The translations under genes were made by a program, and so were the position numbers. Source: Monosiga brevicollis MX1 (lineage: Eukaryota > Opisthokonta > Choanoflagellata > Craspedida > Salpingoecidae). From it: a stretch of DNA of 64,000 bases. This document shows, one piece after another, positions 20,076 to 32,157 of this stretch (positions are counted from its first letter, which is position 1; each line of letters begins with the position of its first letter). The notes below the pieces were generated by a model. It did not search any database. It was not told the DNA's origin and worked only from the letters and a program-made list of their open reading frames with translations. Location: positions 427,686 to 491,685 of the forward strand of contig NW_001865060.1 of NCBI RefSeq assembly GCF_000002865.3, written 5' to 3'.

Positions 20076-21074
20076 GAAGAACACAAAGGCAGACGAGACA
20101 CGAGGGGGATGAACGCACACCTTGCGTGGGTTAGGGACTGGACGATTGCATTCGCTCGCTGTAAGCGTGAGATTGACTGGGACTGATGAAGCAGGAAATC
20201 GACTAATTGAAGATGCTTGTAGAATGTGTTGCTAGTTTGGTGTATCATCAAACAGAGAAATCGACGCTAATGTCTGAGAAAATGCAGAATGTACTTTTGG
20301 CCGTTTCTTTTTACGTCATTTGCACACACACGCTGTAGTGGCTTGTGTTTCGCAAGACTCAAGGCCTAGCCAGCTTGCGCAAATATAAATGAAACAAGCC
20401 ATAAAAGTTCTTGTATTTCTATTGTAAACCTGACATGGTGATTGTCAGATAAAATGGGCTCTGCCCAAGACGATTGCGACATGATGAGGTCATCCAACAA
20501 AACACAACAAAACACAACAAAACACAACGACATCAACAAGTTGAGACCTGTTGCTGGTGTACCGACGGCTTGCAACGGCAGCAGGCAGCGGACGGAGCCT
20601 CGGACACGGAAATGACAACGGCAGCGTTGTACAAGGCACTCGCTCGCAAGCCGAATCAGCTTTTGCCCCTTTGCACCAGAAGCCAGAAGCTTCATTTGCT
20701 CCATGATTGCACCTGCCTGACCCATGAGAGGCTGACCAATTTGACCCCCTGGACCCTCGACACGCGTTTCATGTCTGCCTTGGTCACAACGAACGAGGAA
20801 AGGCGTTTTGATGATTGGGCGAACAACAGGTCTCAACACGTTTGTGCTGCAACTGCTTGGCGCCGCTTGAGTTTGTTCACTGGCACACACACACTGACGC
20901 ACTGACGCACTGGCGCGACCGTTCAAACACGACGGTGAGTTATATTTTCCTTCTCATCGGGCTTGGATGGTCCATTGATCGATCGCCCCTGGCGATACCC
21001 ATCCCCCTCTTTTTTTTTTTGGCAGTTTTTGGTGGCTGACTGGTCGTCGCGGGATCGACCTCTGGCAGTGAGCC
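20076..21074. other. Apparently gene-free stretch
   Basis: About 1 kb between the GAGACA tract and the BRCT gene. It contains a short AACACAACAAA triple repeat (20497-20530). Two open frames of 140-186 codons overlap here on opposite strands, but neither shows recognisable protein character. The right end should carry the promoter of the BRCT gene. Confidence 0.5.
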
Positions 21075-24000
21075 ATGGTGGACCGCCCCGCCTCCCCAAT
21101 CCCGGCGCCGAGATTGGACGACGCATCCTCACCCATGCCATGCAGTCAAGAGGTTTGATGTGCACCCCCTCTGGCGCCATCCCCTTGCGTGCGTGTGCGC
21201 CCAACCATTTGCGTGTTGCCTTTGACTCACCTAGCCGACTCTGAGTTTTGCAAATAGGTCTGGCGAGCAAATGCCAGCACCCGCCCCTCCCTCTCGCTGG
21301 CTCAACGCCACCAAGATGGACCTGAGCGTCTCAAGCAGGGGCTCTATACCGGACTTCAAGCCTTGCAGTATCAGCTTTGCCGTGGCGTGGTAGGCCGGCT
21401 CTGATCCTGCCAATCCCCACCACCCATTTACCGTTGCCTTTTCTTGACTTTTCAAGGCCAAGGCTCAGATGTGCTGTGGCGTATCTGATAGGACGCACTC
21501 GTGGCTGAACACACGTTGAAGGTGGAACACACCCACCATCGTGTCCAAGCTTTACATGATCAGTTGACGCTGGAGCGAGCGCAGCGCCAGGCCCTCGAAG
21601 AGATCGTGCTCGGCCTGCAGGCCGACAACGCCCAGCTGCTGCGCGAAACGGGCCGCGCAAGTGCCGCCACGTCTCGCAGCGGCAGCCGTACAGGTTATGA
21701 GGAGGCCTGGCCCTCTCTGTGCGATGACCTGGCAGAGGCCCAGCAGCACATCAACATCCTTCAACAACATCGCGTCGCCCACGCTCAACTCCTAGAACGT
21801 CATCAGGTGTGTGGGCCGTCTGCAAGAACCCATGAAAGCTGGCCAAGCGGGTTTGTCAAGATTGTTCCTCGATGCCGCTCACGCCTCTTTCCCCTCCTCC
21901 CCCTGATCTTCTTCCATTTGAGCAGCTGCAGCGCAAGCTCTACGGTCGTCATCTGCTTCGCCTGTTTGTACGTATCTGACCTCCCGCTGTTGTTGGGCTT
22001 CAAACCTGACCAACGCCTCTGCGTTTTGCTCTTTCCACGCCCACTCATATACACGACGCCATGGATGCACAATGCGGGACTGCCACCATAGGACAAGGCA
22101 CATGGTCTGCAGGCGGCCCTTGTTGTCCAGCGGGAAGCTTTGCTCAATCTGGTCGACCATACGCGACAAGAGTCCATGGCACTGATTCGGTCCACCCTGG
22201 CACAGGCGGCTCGCACCTTGCGTGCCCGCAAAACTGCCCACTCTGCCTCAACCCCTGCTCCGCCTACCTGCGTTGCCAGCACCCAAACTCACCTGGAGGC
22301 GGCCGACATTGGCGCCAAAACAACGTCGGCTTTGTGTGACCTCGATGAGAAGCAGGAACCCGCTTCGGACAAGGCACGGGCGCTACATCAGGCCCACGAC
22401 GCTCTGCAATCCACGCTGCGCCGCTGCCACGAGGCCAACCAAACCTTGACCGGTCAGCAACAGGGTCTCCTGACCCGCTTGTCTGATCTCCAGGCTCGAC
22501 TGCGTCATGCCCACACTACGGCCCGCACCTTGCCCTCGCTTCCAGCTCCGCCGTGCCGCGTTGACGCCGCTACTTCGCCCCCGCCCTCGCCCCTGAGGAC
22601 AGCCACGTCCAAATGCCACCCTGAGTCGCACGACCATAAACGGGACTGCATCCAGAGCTCGCCCGACCATCTCCACCGACAGGCCACCGATGAGCTTGCC
22701 TCTAGCCCCAAGTCCAAGCCAGCCCCCGACTCGGCCTCCGACATGGATTACATTCCAGCCTCTAGCCCCGACCCTGACCCAGCCCCAGAACAAAACGACT
22801 GCACCGATAAGGACCAAACGAACGGCGGCGCTGCCATAACTGAGCAGCCAACGACCGACCATGGTCACGACCAGCCTGCGGCTCTGGTCACACCCCGTGC
22901 CGGTCCCGGACTGGCATCGCACCGGCTGACCCATGAGCATCCATGCCCGACTGACGCCCGCACTCATTTGAGCACCAACGTTGACGCTCATGCCCATGCC
23001 AAACTGCGATTGGCCTGGCCAGACACCAAAACAAACCAACCAGTGGCCAACGCCATCAGCCCTCAAACCGCGGCGGCCACCATGACCCAGATTGCACGCT
23101 TGGGTCTCCCAGCTCAGCCGCTGCCCCGTCCACCGCGCCCACCGCTGGCCCGCCCTGCCCTAGCTCCGATTACCTCGAGCAGCAATGATCTGCACAACCG
23201 CAGCAGCAGTTCCACTGGAGCCATCAGCAGCGCCAGCTCGCCCGCCTCCAGCCCGCGCCGGCAGCCCGGCCTTCGGGCTCGCCCGCTGCCGCCGCCGCCA
23301 CCAGATGGCTTGTCCAGCAGCGGCACCAGCGTGCAAACAACCCCTGATCGCCTCACCATGAGCTCGCCAGAGGTGGCGGATACCCCAGGCCCTGCACCAC
23401 CCCTCCTGGCTCGAGACCAACATGCCCCATCTGTCATTCCACGCCACCGTGTCGCCTTGTGTTTCAGCGGCTTCAAGCCGGGGCTTCTCGACTACGACAC
23501 GGCAACACGAGACCGCCTGGTTGAGGCCGCCCGCCGAGCCGGATTCTTTGTGCATGAAAGCGATCAGAACCTGGAGCACATTACGCACGTTGTCGCCCCC
23601 AATGGTTGTCGCACCGTCAAGGTAGAATCAACGCAGCCAGCTGGTTTTTTTATTTTTATTTTATTTTTTTTTATGCACGTGCATACGCCCTGACCCAGCA
23701 GCCCACACGCCCTCATCTCAATCGTCCCCTTCCCCCAATTTTGGCCTGCTTGCACAATGCTTGTTCATATTGAACACGGGCAAACAGGTGCTGGCAACCA
23801 CACTGCAAGGTGGTTGGCTTGTCCCTCGTGCCTGGCTGGAACGCTCCCTAGCCCAGGGCTGGCCCGTGGATGAGGCCTCCAATGGAGGCTGCAAGCTCCC
23901 CGAGTCCCCATTCGCGGGGCGTCGATACCGCCTCTCTGATGACTTTGCCCAGGTACAAGCGCTAGGCCCGGCACGATCTCGCCAGTGTTTCTCCTTGGCT

Positions 24001-24525
24001 CCTGGGAGCTTCTTTGGAGCTTCTCATCTCTGGTGTTCACGTCGCCCTGCACGGGGGGCCGTTCATGTCTAGGATATTCGGCCCGCCAAACTGCAACACT
24101 TGCGCTTGATCCTGGAACAGTATGGGGGTGGACAGTTGGTGCAAGACGGCACGCCCGACGTGTGGATCGTCAACCCACGCCGCCCTGCAGCAATGGGACA
24201 ATGCAGCCAGAGCTGGGCCGAGATCTTGGGCTCCATCCCCACACATGCCGAGCTTCTTCGTACCCAGCTCGGACGAAGCTCTTTGCCCTCGAATCTCCTC
24301 GCCGAGCTTGGAGGCCTTGCCTCGCCACGCACCTTGGCGCTTGAGGCACAGCTCCGGGATCGACCGGGAGCCGAGTATGCCCAACGACCGGTGGTGCGTC
24401 CCTTTGCCGGCCACTCCCCATCCATGTTGGCTCCGGATGGAACTGCCGGCCGGCCATTGAGCAAGCGCACCAAGCGCACCAAAACGCGCCCTTTGCCACG
24501 CCCCCTGCCCTTCTTCACCCGCTGA
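21075..24525 (+). CDS. Coiled-coil protein with C-terminal tandem BRCT domains
   Basis: Seven exons join in phase (21075-21152, 21258-21389, 21492-21806, 21926-21967, 22092-23621, 23788-23952, 24073-24525) to give 904 residues. Residues 30-290 are alpha-helical with heptad character (LVAEHTLKVEHTHHRVQALH; ALHQAHDALQSTLRRCHEA). A long Pro/Ser/Asp-rich linker (about 290-640) is probably disordered. From about 645 comes a BRCT repeat (HRVALCFSGFKPG; HITHVVAPNGCRTVKVLA; GGWLVPRAWLERSLAQGW) and a second, shorter one (LRLILEQYGGGQLV; DVWIVNP; PTHAELLRTQLG). The RTVK motif and its place match MDC1/PTIP-type pairs, where the lysine holds a phosphoserine, so a DNA-damage phosphopeptide reader is likely. 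It ends in a basic stretch (KRTKRTKTRPLPRP), a possible nuclear signal. Orthology to a named protein cannot be decided from sequence reading alone. Confidence 0.85.
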
Positions 24526-24670
24526 TGCTGCACGGCCTGTGGGACGGCGCTTCTTTTTCTTCTTCTCAATCGGAGGAAGCCAAAACAAGCCCGCTTTGGA
24601 GAGTAAAAGATAGACAGAAAGAGTAGACATGAGAGACATAAAAGCTGCGAGAGACATGAAATTCGATGGC

Positions 24671-24923
24671 CTACGCCAAAGCCCGATACTGAGAAACCAG
24701 ATGATGGCGACCCGCCGCAAGCTGAGCTCCGACCAAGGCGGTTCCTCCGGCCTGAGCCGTTGTGCCCGTGTAAACGGCCTGGTCCACTTGTAAGGGTGGC
24801 GCAAACTGCACACTGACGCCCACGGGCACAAGCAGGTGATAGCTCAGCTGTGCAAAACGTGCGAGAGAAAAGGACAACGACGTGAATTGAGTCCGCCAGA
24901 ACTTGAACCCATTGTTTTGACTC

Positions 24924-24963
<40 letters not shown>

Positions 24964-27900
24964 TCGTCGTTGGCCAGGTTTTGGCCAGAGAATGCAACGA
25001 CAGCTCATCGGGATCCACTCACCTCCTGCCGATCAGGTTTGTAGATCCACTGCAGCGCTACAGGGCCAAAAGGTGTCGGCAGAGAAAAGTTGGCGGCACC
25101 GACGACGCGAGCAGCCCAAGCATCGACCGCCAAGTGTATGAGCCGGCCACCAGCCGTGTCTGCATTGGCACTGGCGTCAAAGTGCAGACCTCCCACATGC
25201 TCCATCAACCACTCATTAAAGGCTCCAAACCTAATGCACCAACGTGAACGCAAGAGTTGGCCCAGGGCGGACGCACGTCGGAGCAGATGCGACAGGGCGG
25301 AGCAGATGCACACGCACATGATGTGATTGAGCGAAGCTCCGGCTGCGTCATACTCGGAACAGGCCCACGACTCGCAAAGCGTCGTCTGCCCCTGCGCCAC
25401 CATGTGCCCAATGCCTGAGAGGAAAAGGCAAAAGGGACGTGAGTTGATCAATGGGCTGATCAATGGGCTGACGTGTCCTTATGCGACTCGGCACCACGGA
25501 ACGCGAGGCTGGTGTAAGGCACGGAAAAAGCATACTTGGGTAAGTGTCTTGCAGCAGCACGGCCAGCGCCAAATCGCTGCGATTCAGCAATGAGAGGGCT
25601 GGAAAGAGCACTTTCATGCCCACAACACCGCCTGTTGAGTGATTGCCGTGCGCTTCGAGATCTGCCACCAAATTGGCTGCCACCCGAGCCTGAGTTGCAG
25701 CATCGGGCGGCGCCCCAACAAGCAGGGCCATGGCATTGCTCGTTTGCGAACCCAGGGGCGATGGTCCCGAGTTCATAGTAGGATTATAGCCACCCACGGT
25801 TGCATTGTAATATGCGGCGTGGTATGCGGCGACACCCTCGACGCGTGCCTGCTCATACTGCCTTGCATCATCCGTCCGATTCAACACCGTCGCAATCTCG
25901 CCTACATTAGCCCCAACAATAGCATGGCCCACCCATATCATGAAAAGGGGGCTGTTGAACCTGGCATAGGCATGTGCCACCTACGCATGTAGTCTAGGGC
26001 TTGTAGATAGAAGTAGGCGGAGACCGAGCCGGATGGCGTGCGCGCCCCACTCGCCATTCCCGGCACAGGCACGTCAATCCAATCACCTACACCATGCAGA
26101 TGCGTGATGCCTGACGTCTGATGCTCAACGCCAAACGACAGTGTCAAAAGAAGATGCTCACGAGAAAAGCAACACAAACATACCATAGCCAGCGGTATCG
26201 ACAAGACTGGTGCTTGGATTCTTGGTGGAGTTCAAATAATTCATCAACGCCGCCAGCCCGGCATAGTGCTCAACAAGGTGAGATGTGTCGCCATAGAATC
26301 GATACACGTTGCGTGCAATGACCACATAAGCAACCTAAAACGCCCATCCTCGCAATCACCTTGCGTGAGCCATGTGCGCGTACGTGCGCGCACACACGCA
26401 CGTAGCAAAGATCATTCAGCCGATGGAAAGCAATGGCAGGGAAGAGAGAGCGCCCATGTGTAAACGCCCTCACCTGCCAGACCACACATCCCGGCCAGCC
26501 ACCGATGCCATCATACGGATGCACGTCAGCTACCGACCCGTTGAAACGACTCCAGGACCCGGAGGCACACTGGTGCACGGGATCACTGTCGCATCCTTGA
26601 AGTTGGTCGTCGCGAATGTCCCGCAGGAACTTGCGGTAAAAGCTGTGCATGTCAAACATCATCATTGCCTGATTGCAAGACACTTGCGCGTCTCCCATCC
26701 AGCCGCGCCGCTCCCGCTGAGGACAGTCCGTAGGGATGGACCACAGATTGGAGGCCTGTGCGCGTTTGGCCAAGTGGTGGATCTGGTTGAGTAGGTCGGG
26801 GGTCTGCGTGCTGTTGGTGCCCCGTGCAGCAATGGGGCGCATCTCAAAGTTGGCCTGGTCCCACGCCACGTCAGTATGAATGAATTCGGCCGTAAACATA
26901 TCACTGGTTGGCGCCGAGGCCAAACCCTGCACCATGATGTGGCGAAACCCCGCAGCGGCAAAGCTGGGCACATAGGTGGCGTTGACTGCCGAGCCCACCA
27001 CATAAACGTTGGTCATATTGGCTGCAAGCACACCCCGACGTTAGCGCAGAGCCAACCCAGCTACCTCCTGCGTTTCGGGACCATTCTTTGCCGACTCACC
27101 GTCATTAAAGTCACCAACGTAGCGATCGGGCGTCTCGTGGCCAAAGCCGTACGTCTGATGGGGCCTGCACGGTTCGTGGCGCAGAGCACTGGCATTTGGA
27201 TTGATTGAACAGTAGGTATCGTCGACCGTGGCATTGGTTGCTGAATAGACAATCTCGCCGTGCGAGATCCACACGTGCTGCCCACCAGAACCAGCATGTG
27301 CCATGCCACAAGAGGGAGGCGAGAGTGCGCACAGCGCGCCGTGGGTGAGTGTTTGCCTGCTTTGTTTCAAACTGCCTCCAAACGCCAAGATCGCATCGAC
27401 ATCGTACCTGACCCTCACTCAAATCAGTTGGCATACGCATGCGCACCCGGCCCGCCATATTCAGGCCAAAGTCTACGCCATATTGTGAGGGCGGCGCAAT
27501 GGCACTAATCTTGACTGGGGCGAGCTGTTGCATCACGCGCAGCGCCGGCATGAATGCCGGCTCAAGTGACCCCACTGGCAGCTGGAGCACGCTGGCAGAC
27601 ACCCACGTTGCGGGTGGCACAAAGCCGGGCTGCAGCCAGCCTGTCGCCTCTAGGCGCGCGTCGTAGGTCTCGCCATGAAAGAGGTGGTCCCACGAAATCG
27701 GGCCGGGCGCGGTGAGCCACGCCGAATCCGATATCAGGTGCCAACGTGAGCTATCCTGGGGTCTAATAAGCTCCAAGATGGCAATCAGGCCCCGGCATCC
27801 CTCGGGGCCACCGCGCGCCGTCATCTTTCGGCAAGACGTCACATGTGAACAACAAAGTAGAGTGAGGCACCGAAAAGACCACGCACGAGGCACACATCGA

Positions 27901-28923
27901 ACCATGGCTGTGATGGGTATTTGATCGTGGCATACAACGCACGTTGCACCACTTGTCATTGTAGCCCCATTTGTAGTTGCCGAGGCTGACCCCTAGGACG
28001 TTCTCGCCCACGCGCAGATGGGGCGTCACGTCAAAGGTGCGAAAATATACCCGCTGATTGTAAACCGACTGTGGCGGGTCCATCACGTGGTCAGATACGG
28101 CTACTCCATTTATGTAGGCTTAAAAGGCCCCGAGCCCCGTCAAATGCAATGCGCCACGCTGCACGTCGGCCATCGATTCCAGGTGAAAGGTGGTACGCAG
28201 CTGATTGTGCCCACCAATCCATTGTGCTCCCGCAGTTGCCCAGAAGCTGTGTGCTGGCGGCGTCCAGACCGGCTGCTTGTGGGTGCCGTTGCAAAGCCGC
28301 ATGACACTTGCAGTGCACACCGTGCTTGCGTACACGGCGACATTGACTTCGAACGGGGTCGCAGGAGTCAATGTGGCATTGATGACATGAAATTGGTTGG
28401 TGCTGGTGACCACGCCAGATGAGTAGGCAGTAGCTCCCGTGAGATTGTTGATCAGAGCCACTTGATAGGCGCACTGTTGGGTGTGCGGCAGTGGGGCCTG
28501 TTGATCGTCCCTGCGTAAATGGCAATGGCAGGCAAGCAACCAAAGTGACTCGTGCGTGCGGGCGTGTCCCATCATCAGGTGAGCAGGCAAGTGAGAACGA
28601 GTGCAAGCGCGAGGCGACGAACCAAGCCAGCTGCCACTGCACGGTCGGCTTTTCAACTAAGGATAACCCCACACAAACAAACGTAAGGCCCCCTCACGAT
28701 AAGAAAAGGCATGTCTCGCCTGCGCCTCATCCGAGCCGGACCTACCTGGCACCATGATGGGTGCGCCCAAGGCAGTGCGCGTCAGAAGGCGATGATTGAC
28801 GCGCACTTGCGTCGGCCCATAGTCGCACACCGTGCCTTGCACATCAAGCACCATCACCGCCGCCACGAAAAACAGCAGTCGACCAAGCCCGCCAAGGACC
28901 GTCAGCTCCAGCCCCGGCCTCAT
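24671..28923 (-). CDS. Secreted GH78 alpha-L-rhamnosidase
   Basis: The start MRPGLELTVLGGLGRLLFF is a signal peptide, immediately downstream of a CA repeat. The order of domains follows family GH78: an N-terminal beta domain (QVALINNLTGATAYSSGVV), the rhamnosidase N domain (AYINGVAVSDHVMDPPQS; VYFRTFDVTPHLRVGENVLG; GNYKWGYN), the concanavalin-like domain (PPSQYGVDFGLNMAGRVRM), then the (alpha/alpha)6 barrel with the hallmark DCPQRERRGWMGDAQ near 26700, carrying the general-acid glutamate, and later TTLCESWACSEYD (about 25380). The C-terminal beta-domain ends at 24671. About ten introns are present, so this is not bacterial contamination. The enzyme removes terminal alpha-L-rhamnose from plant, algal or bacterial glycans. 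GH78 is common in bacteria and fungi and sparse in animals. Confidence 0.9.
24931..24960. repeat. (A)n homopolymer in an intron of the rhamnosidase gene
   Basis: About 31 consecutive A residues (T on the sense strand), forming most of the polypyrimidine tract of a short intron between the exons at about 25020 and 24850. Confidence 0.9.
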
Positions 28924-28926
28924 CCT

Positions 28927-28930
<4 letters not shown>

Positions 28931-28963
<33 letters not shown>

Positions 28964-29240
28964 AGCGCAAAAATCACGATCGTGTTGATCGCCGCACTGA
29001 CACTATGTCAGCATTTATGACCGTTACGCGCCCTCTCTCTCTCTCAAAATCTCTCAAAATCTCTTTCGTTGTCTTTTGCTCTTTATCTCAAACCGACCAA
29101 ACCAATTCATTTCTCTTTTCTCTTCTCTCTCTCTTTCAAATCTCTCTCTCTCTTTCAAATCTCTCTTTTCAAATCTCTCTCTCTCTCTCTCTCAAACTCT
29201 CTCTCTCCTCTCTCTCTCTCTCGCACTTTTTGAGTTCTCA
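28931..29240 (+). promoter_or_regulatory. Divergent promoter region with CA and CT tracts
   Basis: A (TG)n at 28931-28962 flanks the rhamnosidase start. From about 29033 to 29230 a CT-rich tract runs on the sense strand of ARL6IP4 with TCAAA interruptions. It includes GTTGTCTTTTGCTCTTTA (29069-29086) and ACCAATTCAT (29101-29110), the latter also found at 141-150 and, in shorter form, at 50357-50365. This tract lacks the full 14-mer. Confidence 0.6.
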
Positions 29241-29251
29241 AAGCTCTGAGC

Positions 29252-30309
29252 ATGGATGAGGTGCGTTCCACCCGTGAGCGGGAGCGTCGTGAGGAACGGC
29301 GTGAGCGCCACAAGAAGCGAAAGAGTCATAAAAAACACAAGGACCGTGATGAAGACAAGAAGCGCTTAAAATCCAGCTCGCGGCATCACGACCGCAAGAA
29401 AAGCCGTGACCGTGACCGGGACCGTGACCGCGAAAGAAGCCGTGACCGCGAAAGTAGCCGTGACCGCGAAAGAAGCCGTGACCGCGAAAGTAGCCGTGAC
29501 CGAGGGACGCATCGACTCCGGCATCGAAAGCGCCACGCCCACAAGCATGACATGAGTAGCAGCAGCAGCAGCAGCAGCAGTAGCGACACTGACGAGGGGA
29601 CCCGTCATGGCCGACGTCATGAGCGTCGTTCTCACCACTCTCAAGCAAAAGAACAATGTACTGTCTCGACTTCTCTGGTGCGTCTTTCCCCCCTGAAGTT
29701 GTGCACATCGCCAGCGCTTGGCCGCCACGCCATGCTTTCACGCTGACTCCGATGCACAGGCCGGTCCTAGCCGTGAAAAGCCTTCTGCCGATCAGATTGC
29801 TGCCATGCGCGCTGCGATTTTAGCTGCTGCCTCGGATCAAGATGATCCTGTGCCGACCAAACGTATCATGACGATGCAAACCCCAGCTGAATATGCAAAG
29901 GTGAGGCCCCATCACAGTGCTTCTCTTCACTATTCCACTCAACTCCAGCCCCAATCGATGACGGTTTTTTTTTTCCCCTCATTCTAGCAACAAGCCGAAG
30001 TTCGCCGCGAGTTTGACCCCGATACGGGGCGCTATCGGTACGTGCCGGCCCTGGTGTCCCTCTCCTCTTTCCTTGCATCCGATTATCGGCAAGGCCGTGC
30101 GTGTGTGAGCAGGCACGTTGCACAAGCTTCTCAACCGAGTTTCAATGTGCAAATGGATTGGCTATAGCCTCGTCAAGGGTACAGGCGAAATTCTCGAGGA
30201 GATTGTCTCACGGGACAGACAGATAGCCATCAATAAGCAAGCAACAGCTGGGGATGGCTATAGCTTTATGAAGGGAGCCGGCCTCCTTGGACCAAAACCA
30301 CCGCGATGA
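29252..30309 (+). CDS. ARL6IP4: ARL6IP4/SRp25-like splicing-associated protein
   Basis: Four exons (about 29252-29680, 29755-29899, 29989-30038, 30168-30309). The N-terminal half is a basic, low-complexity RS/RD/RE domain ([16 protein letters not shown]) with a Ser run. The C-terminal third is the conserved family signature: [28 protein letters not shown], then [18 protein letters not shown] and [20 protein letters not shown]. Animal ARL6IP4 (SRp25) is a small nuclear-speckle protein linked to pre-mRNA splicing; the C-terminal motif (GEVLEEIV...INKQATRGD) is diagnostic. The RS part here is encoded by an 18-base repeat unit (29425-29500). Confidence 0.85.
29425..29502 (+). repeat. RS-domain coding repeat
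   Basis: Four near-identical 18-base units CGTGACCGCGAAAG(A/T)AGC encode [12 protein letters not shown] hexapeptides in the SRp25-like protein. Confidence 0.85.
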
Positions 30310-30609
30310 ACACCTTCGGATCAAGGCTCACAGCGCTTGGTTGGGCTTTTCTAGCCGGCCAGGGTACATCGGCGGCATGGCATGGTGTGCAGACCCGGCT
30401 ACTCCATTGGTGGAAAGACATAATACGCGTAGCTCGACGCTGTTGGATCCGGCTCTGGTCGGTACGAGTAGATGGACAATTTTTTCGCCAGATCTTGGTC
30501 CGAGAAGCGCTGTGCGCTGCTCAAGGTGAAGTCATCATTCAGTCACCCAGGCAAGAAAATTGACACATGAGACTTGAGTGACCATGGCTGAACTTCAAGG
30601 GCAGCGCAG

Positions 30610-32157
30610 TCATGCCATGCCCCGTGCCTTGTGCACCAGGAGCGCACTGTGCAACACGTACTTTTGGCGAACTTGGCTGCTGAGAAAGCGCCCGACGTAC
30701 TGCATGGCTTCGATGGCGTCCAAGCTATGATTGATATGACGATCCTCCACCCATTCAAATTGCGGACGCTCAGGATGCCACTGCACAGCAAAGATGGGAT
30801 AGTTCTTGCTTTCAACGCTTGACACAAAGGCCTTGCCCTGCCGATCCGTGTTGGTACTCAGCACAGAGTAAAACGCAGCCAGCTCTGGGTAGTCGCTGTA
30901 AGCCGCTACACCACATGGTAGACCCGTCCCCATCCATGAGCACGAGCGGATTAGGTATACACAAAAACAGCTGCTGTCAGTCAACCCCGCTTACTCGGCG
31001 CAACACCGTCGTGATGAAGATTTGATGTCAAATTTTCGGTTGCCAGATTGTGCTGCATATTTGCAGGCAGCCCGCCGAATAGCCGCGACGTGCTGGCTTC
31101 TTGAGTAAAGATTAGTGGCAGGCTGATATCCTTTCCAACATTGGCAAGCAGGAACCAATGACCGAGAATCGGTTTTAGTTTGCAGCGAAAGGCAGCTGTA
31201 TTCAAATATGACGTGATGAACTGGAACGGTCACTCACCTCGCTGTCAAATGCGTTGCGTGACAGTGCCGACTCGTTGTTGGCCACTAAAATGTGCAAGAG
31301 CTGGAACCCCATGCACGTTCTACACCCTCGAACGCGCACGCATATTCAGACAACAAATGAGGGGTCCCTGCCATGCAAGCCCGGGAGATCAAGGAGGGAT
31401 GCATCACTGGTCCCATCTGGCCCGGCGGTTGCTAGTTCTTGCGTACCCCCAGAGCGGAAAGTGTGTGCCCGCATCATTCTTGGCCTTGACCTGCTGCAAG
31501 ATCTTGTTGGCTGTTTGATAGTAGGTGCTGTTCATCTGCAGTCCAAGCTCGCCTCCTGTGAAGAGCACCCCGTTTACGCTGGGGCAAAGTACCGAAATGC
31601 GAGAGCATAATCATGTCGACGATGAACCCGGGGCTAGCGATCGGAAGGTGAGTGTCAGCCCAGCAAACGGCTCTTACCTGCCCATGATTGTCTCCAGCAA
31701 CTCATCGCTGGCAGAGTACGGGATGATGGCCACTTGTAAACCAGAGGATTCTGCGCACACAGCAACGACCAAAGTCAGCCTGACGATGCCACAATCAGAC
31801 TGGTGAAGCAACGATCGCGATGCACCTAGCCATTGCACGTAGAAGGCCTCAAAACAAGACGCTGTGGGAGTCGTGCTGTTAGCCTATACCGAGACATGCC
31901 ATGCGCTTATCAATATGCCAATCACCATGGCCATGGGTCCAAGGCGGAGGGGGGGCATGTGGCCAGCAGCACGCGTGCAGACCGACCAGCCCCAGATGTC
32001 GCGCGGTGGTATCGCAAGGAGATCCATCCGTGGGAGTCGTCAACACGCCAATCACAGGAATGTCTGGTGTGTCGGATCCCAGTGACCGTCCCCAAGTGGC
32101 AGTGGACGCCTGAAGCAGCAGCACCACCACAGCGAGCGCGCGCATCGTCGACGCCAT
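30610..32157 (-). CDS. GGH: Gamma-glutamyl hydrolase (folylpolyglutamate hydrolase)
   Basis: The start MASTMRALAVVVLLLQAS is a signal peptide (32157), followed by DIPVIGVLTTPTDGS, the first strand of the class-I glutamine amidotransferase-like fold of peptidase family C26. Further exons give GVLFTGGELGLQMNSTYY (about 31580-31520), the nucleophile segment CMGFQLLHILVANNESAL (about 31310-31260), and the C-terminal catalytic histidine motif FAVQWHPERPQFEWVED (about 30780). The nucleophile cysteine and HPE histidine/glutamate are all present. The enzyme trims poly-gamma-glutamate tails from folates in lysosomes or outside the cell. Several short introns interrupt it; the exons near 31700-31900 were not traced base by base. 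Confidence 0.9.

Noticed and set aside
19444-20251. Long open frames on both strands over the GAGACA tract (Arg/Glu/Gln-rich on plus, Leu/Ser-rich on minus)
   Set aside because: They are translation of a simple repeat with a period compatible with open frames. The real GH18 start and signal peptide lie at its edge (19579).
20366-20926. Open frames of 186 codons (minus) and 143 codons (plus) upstream of the BRCT gene
   Set aside because: They overlap each other on opposite strands, show no domain or compositional protein signal, and long random frames are common in this GC-rich sequence.
29365-29600. AGC triplet run and 18-base repeats as a possible CRISPR-like array
   Set aside because: The units are contiguous without spacers and encode an RS domain in frame with a conserved SRp25 C-terminus.
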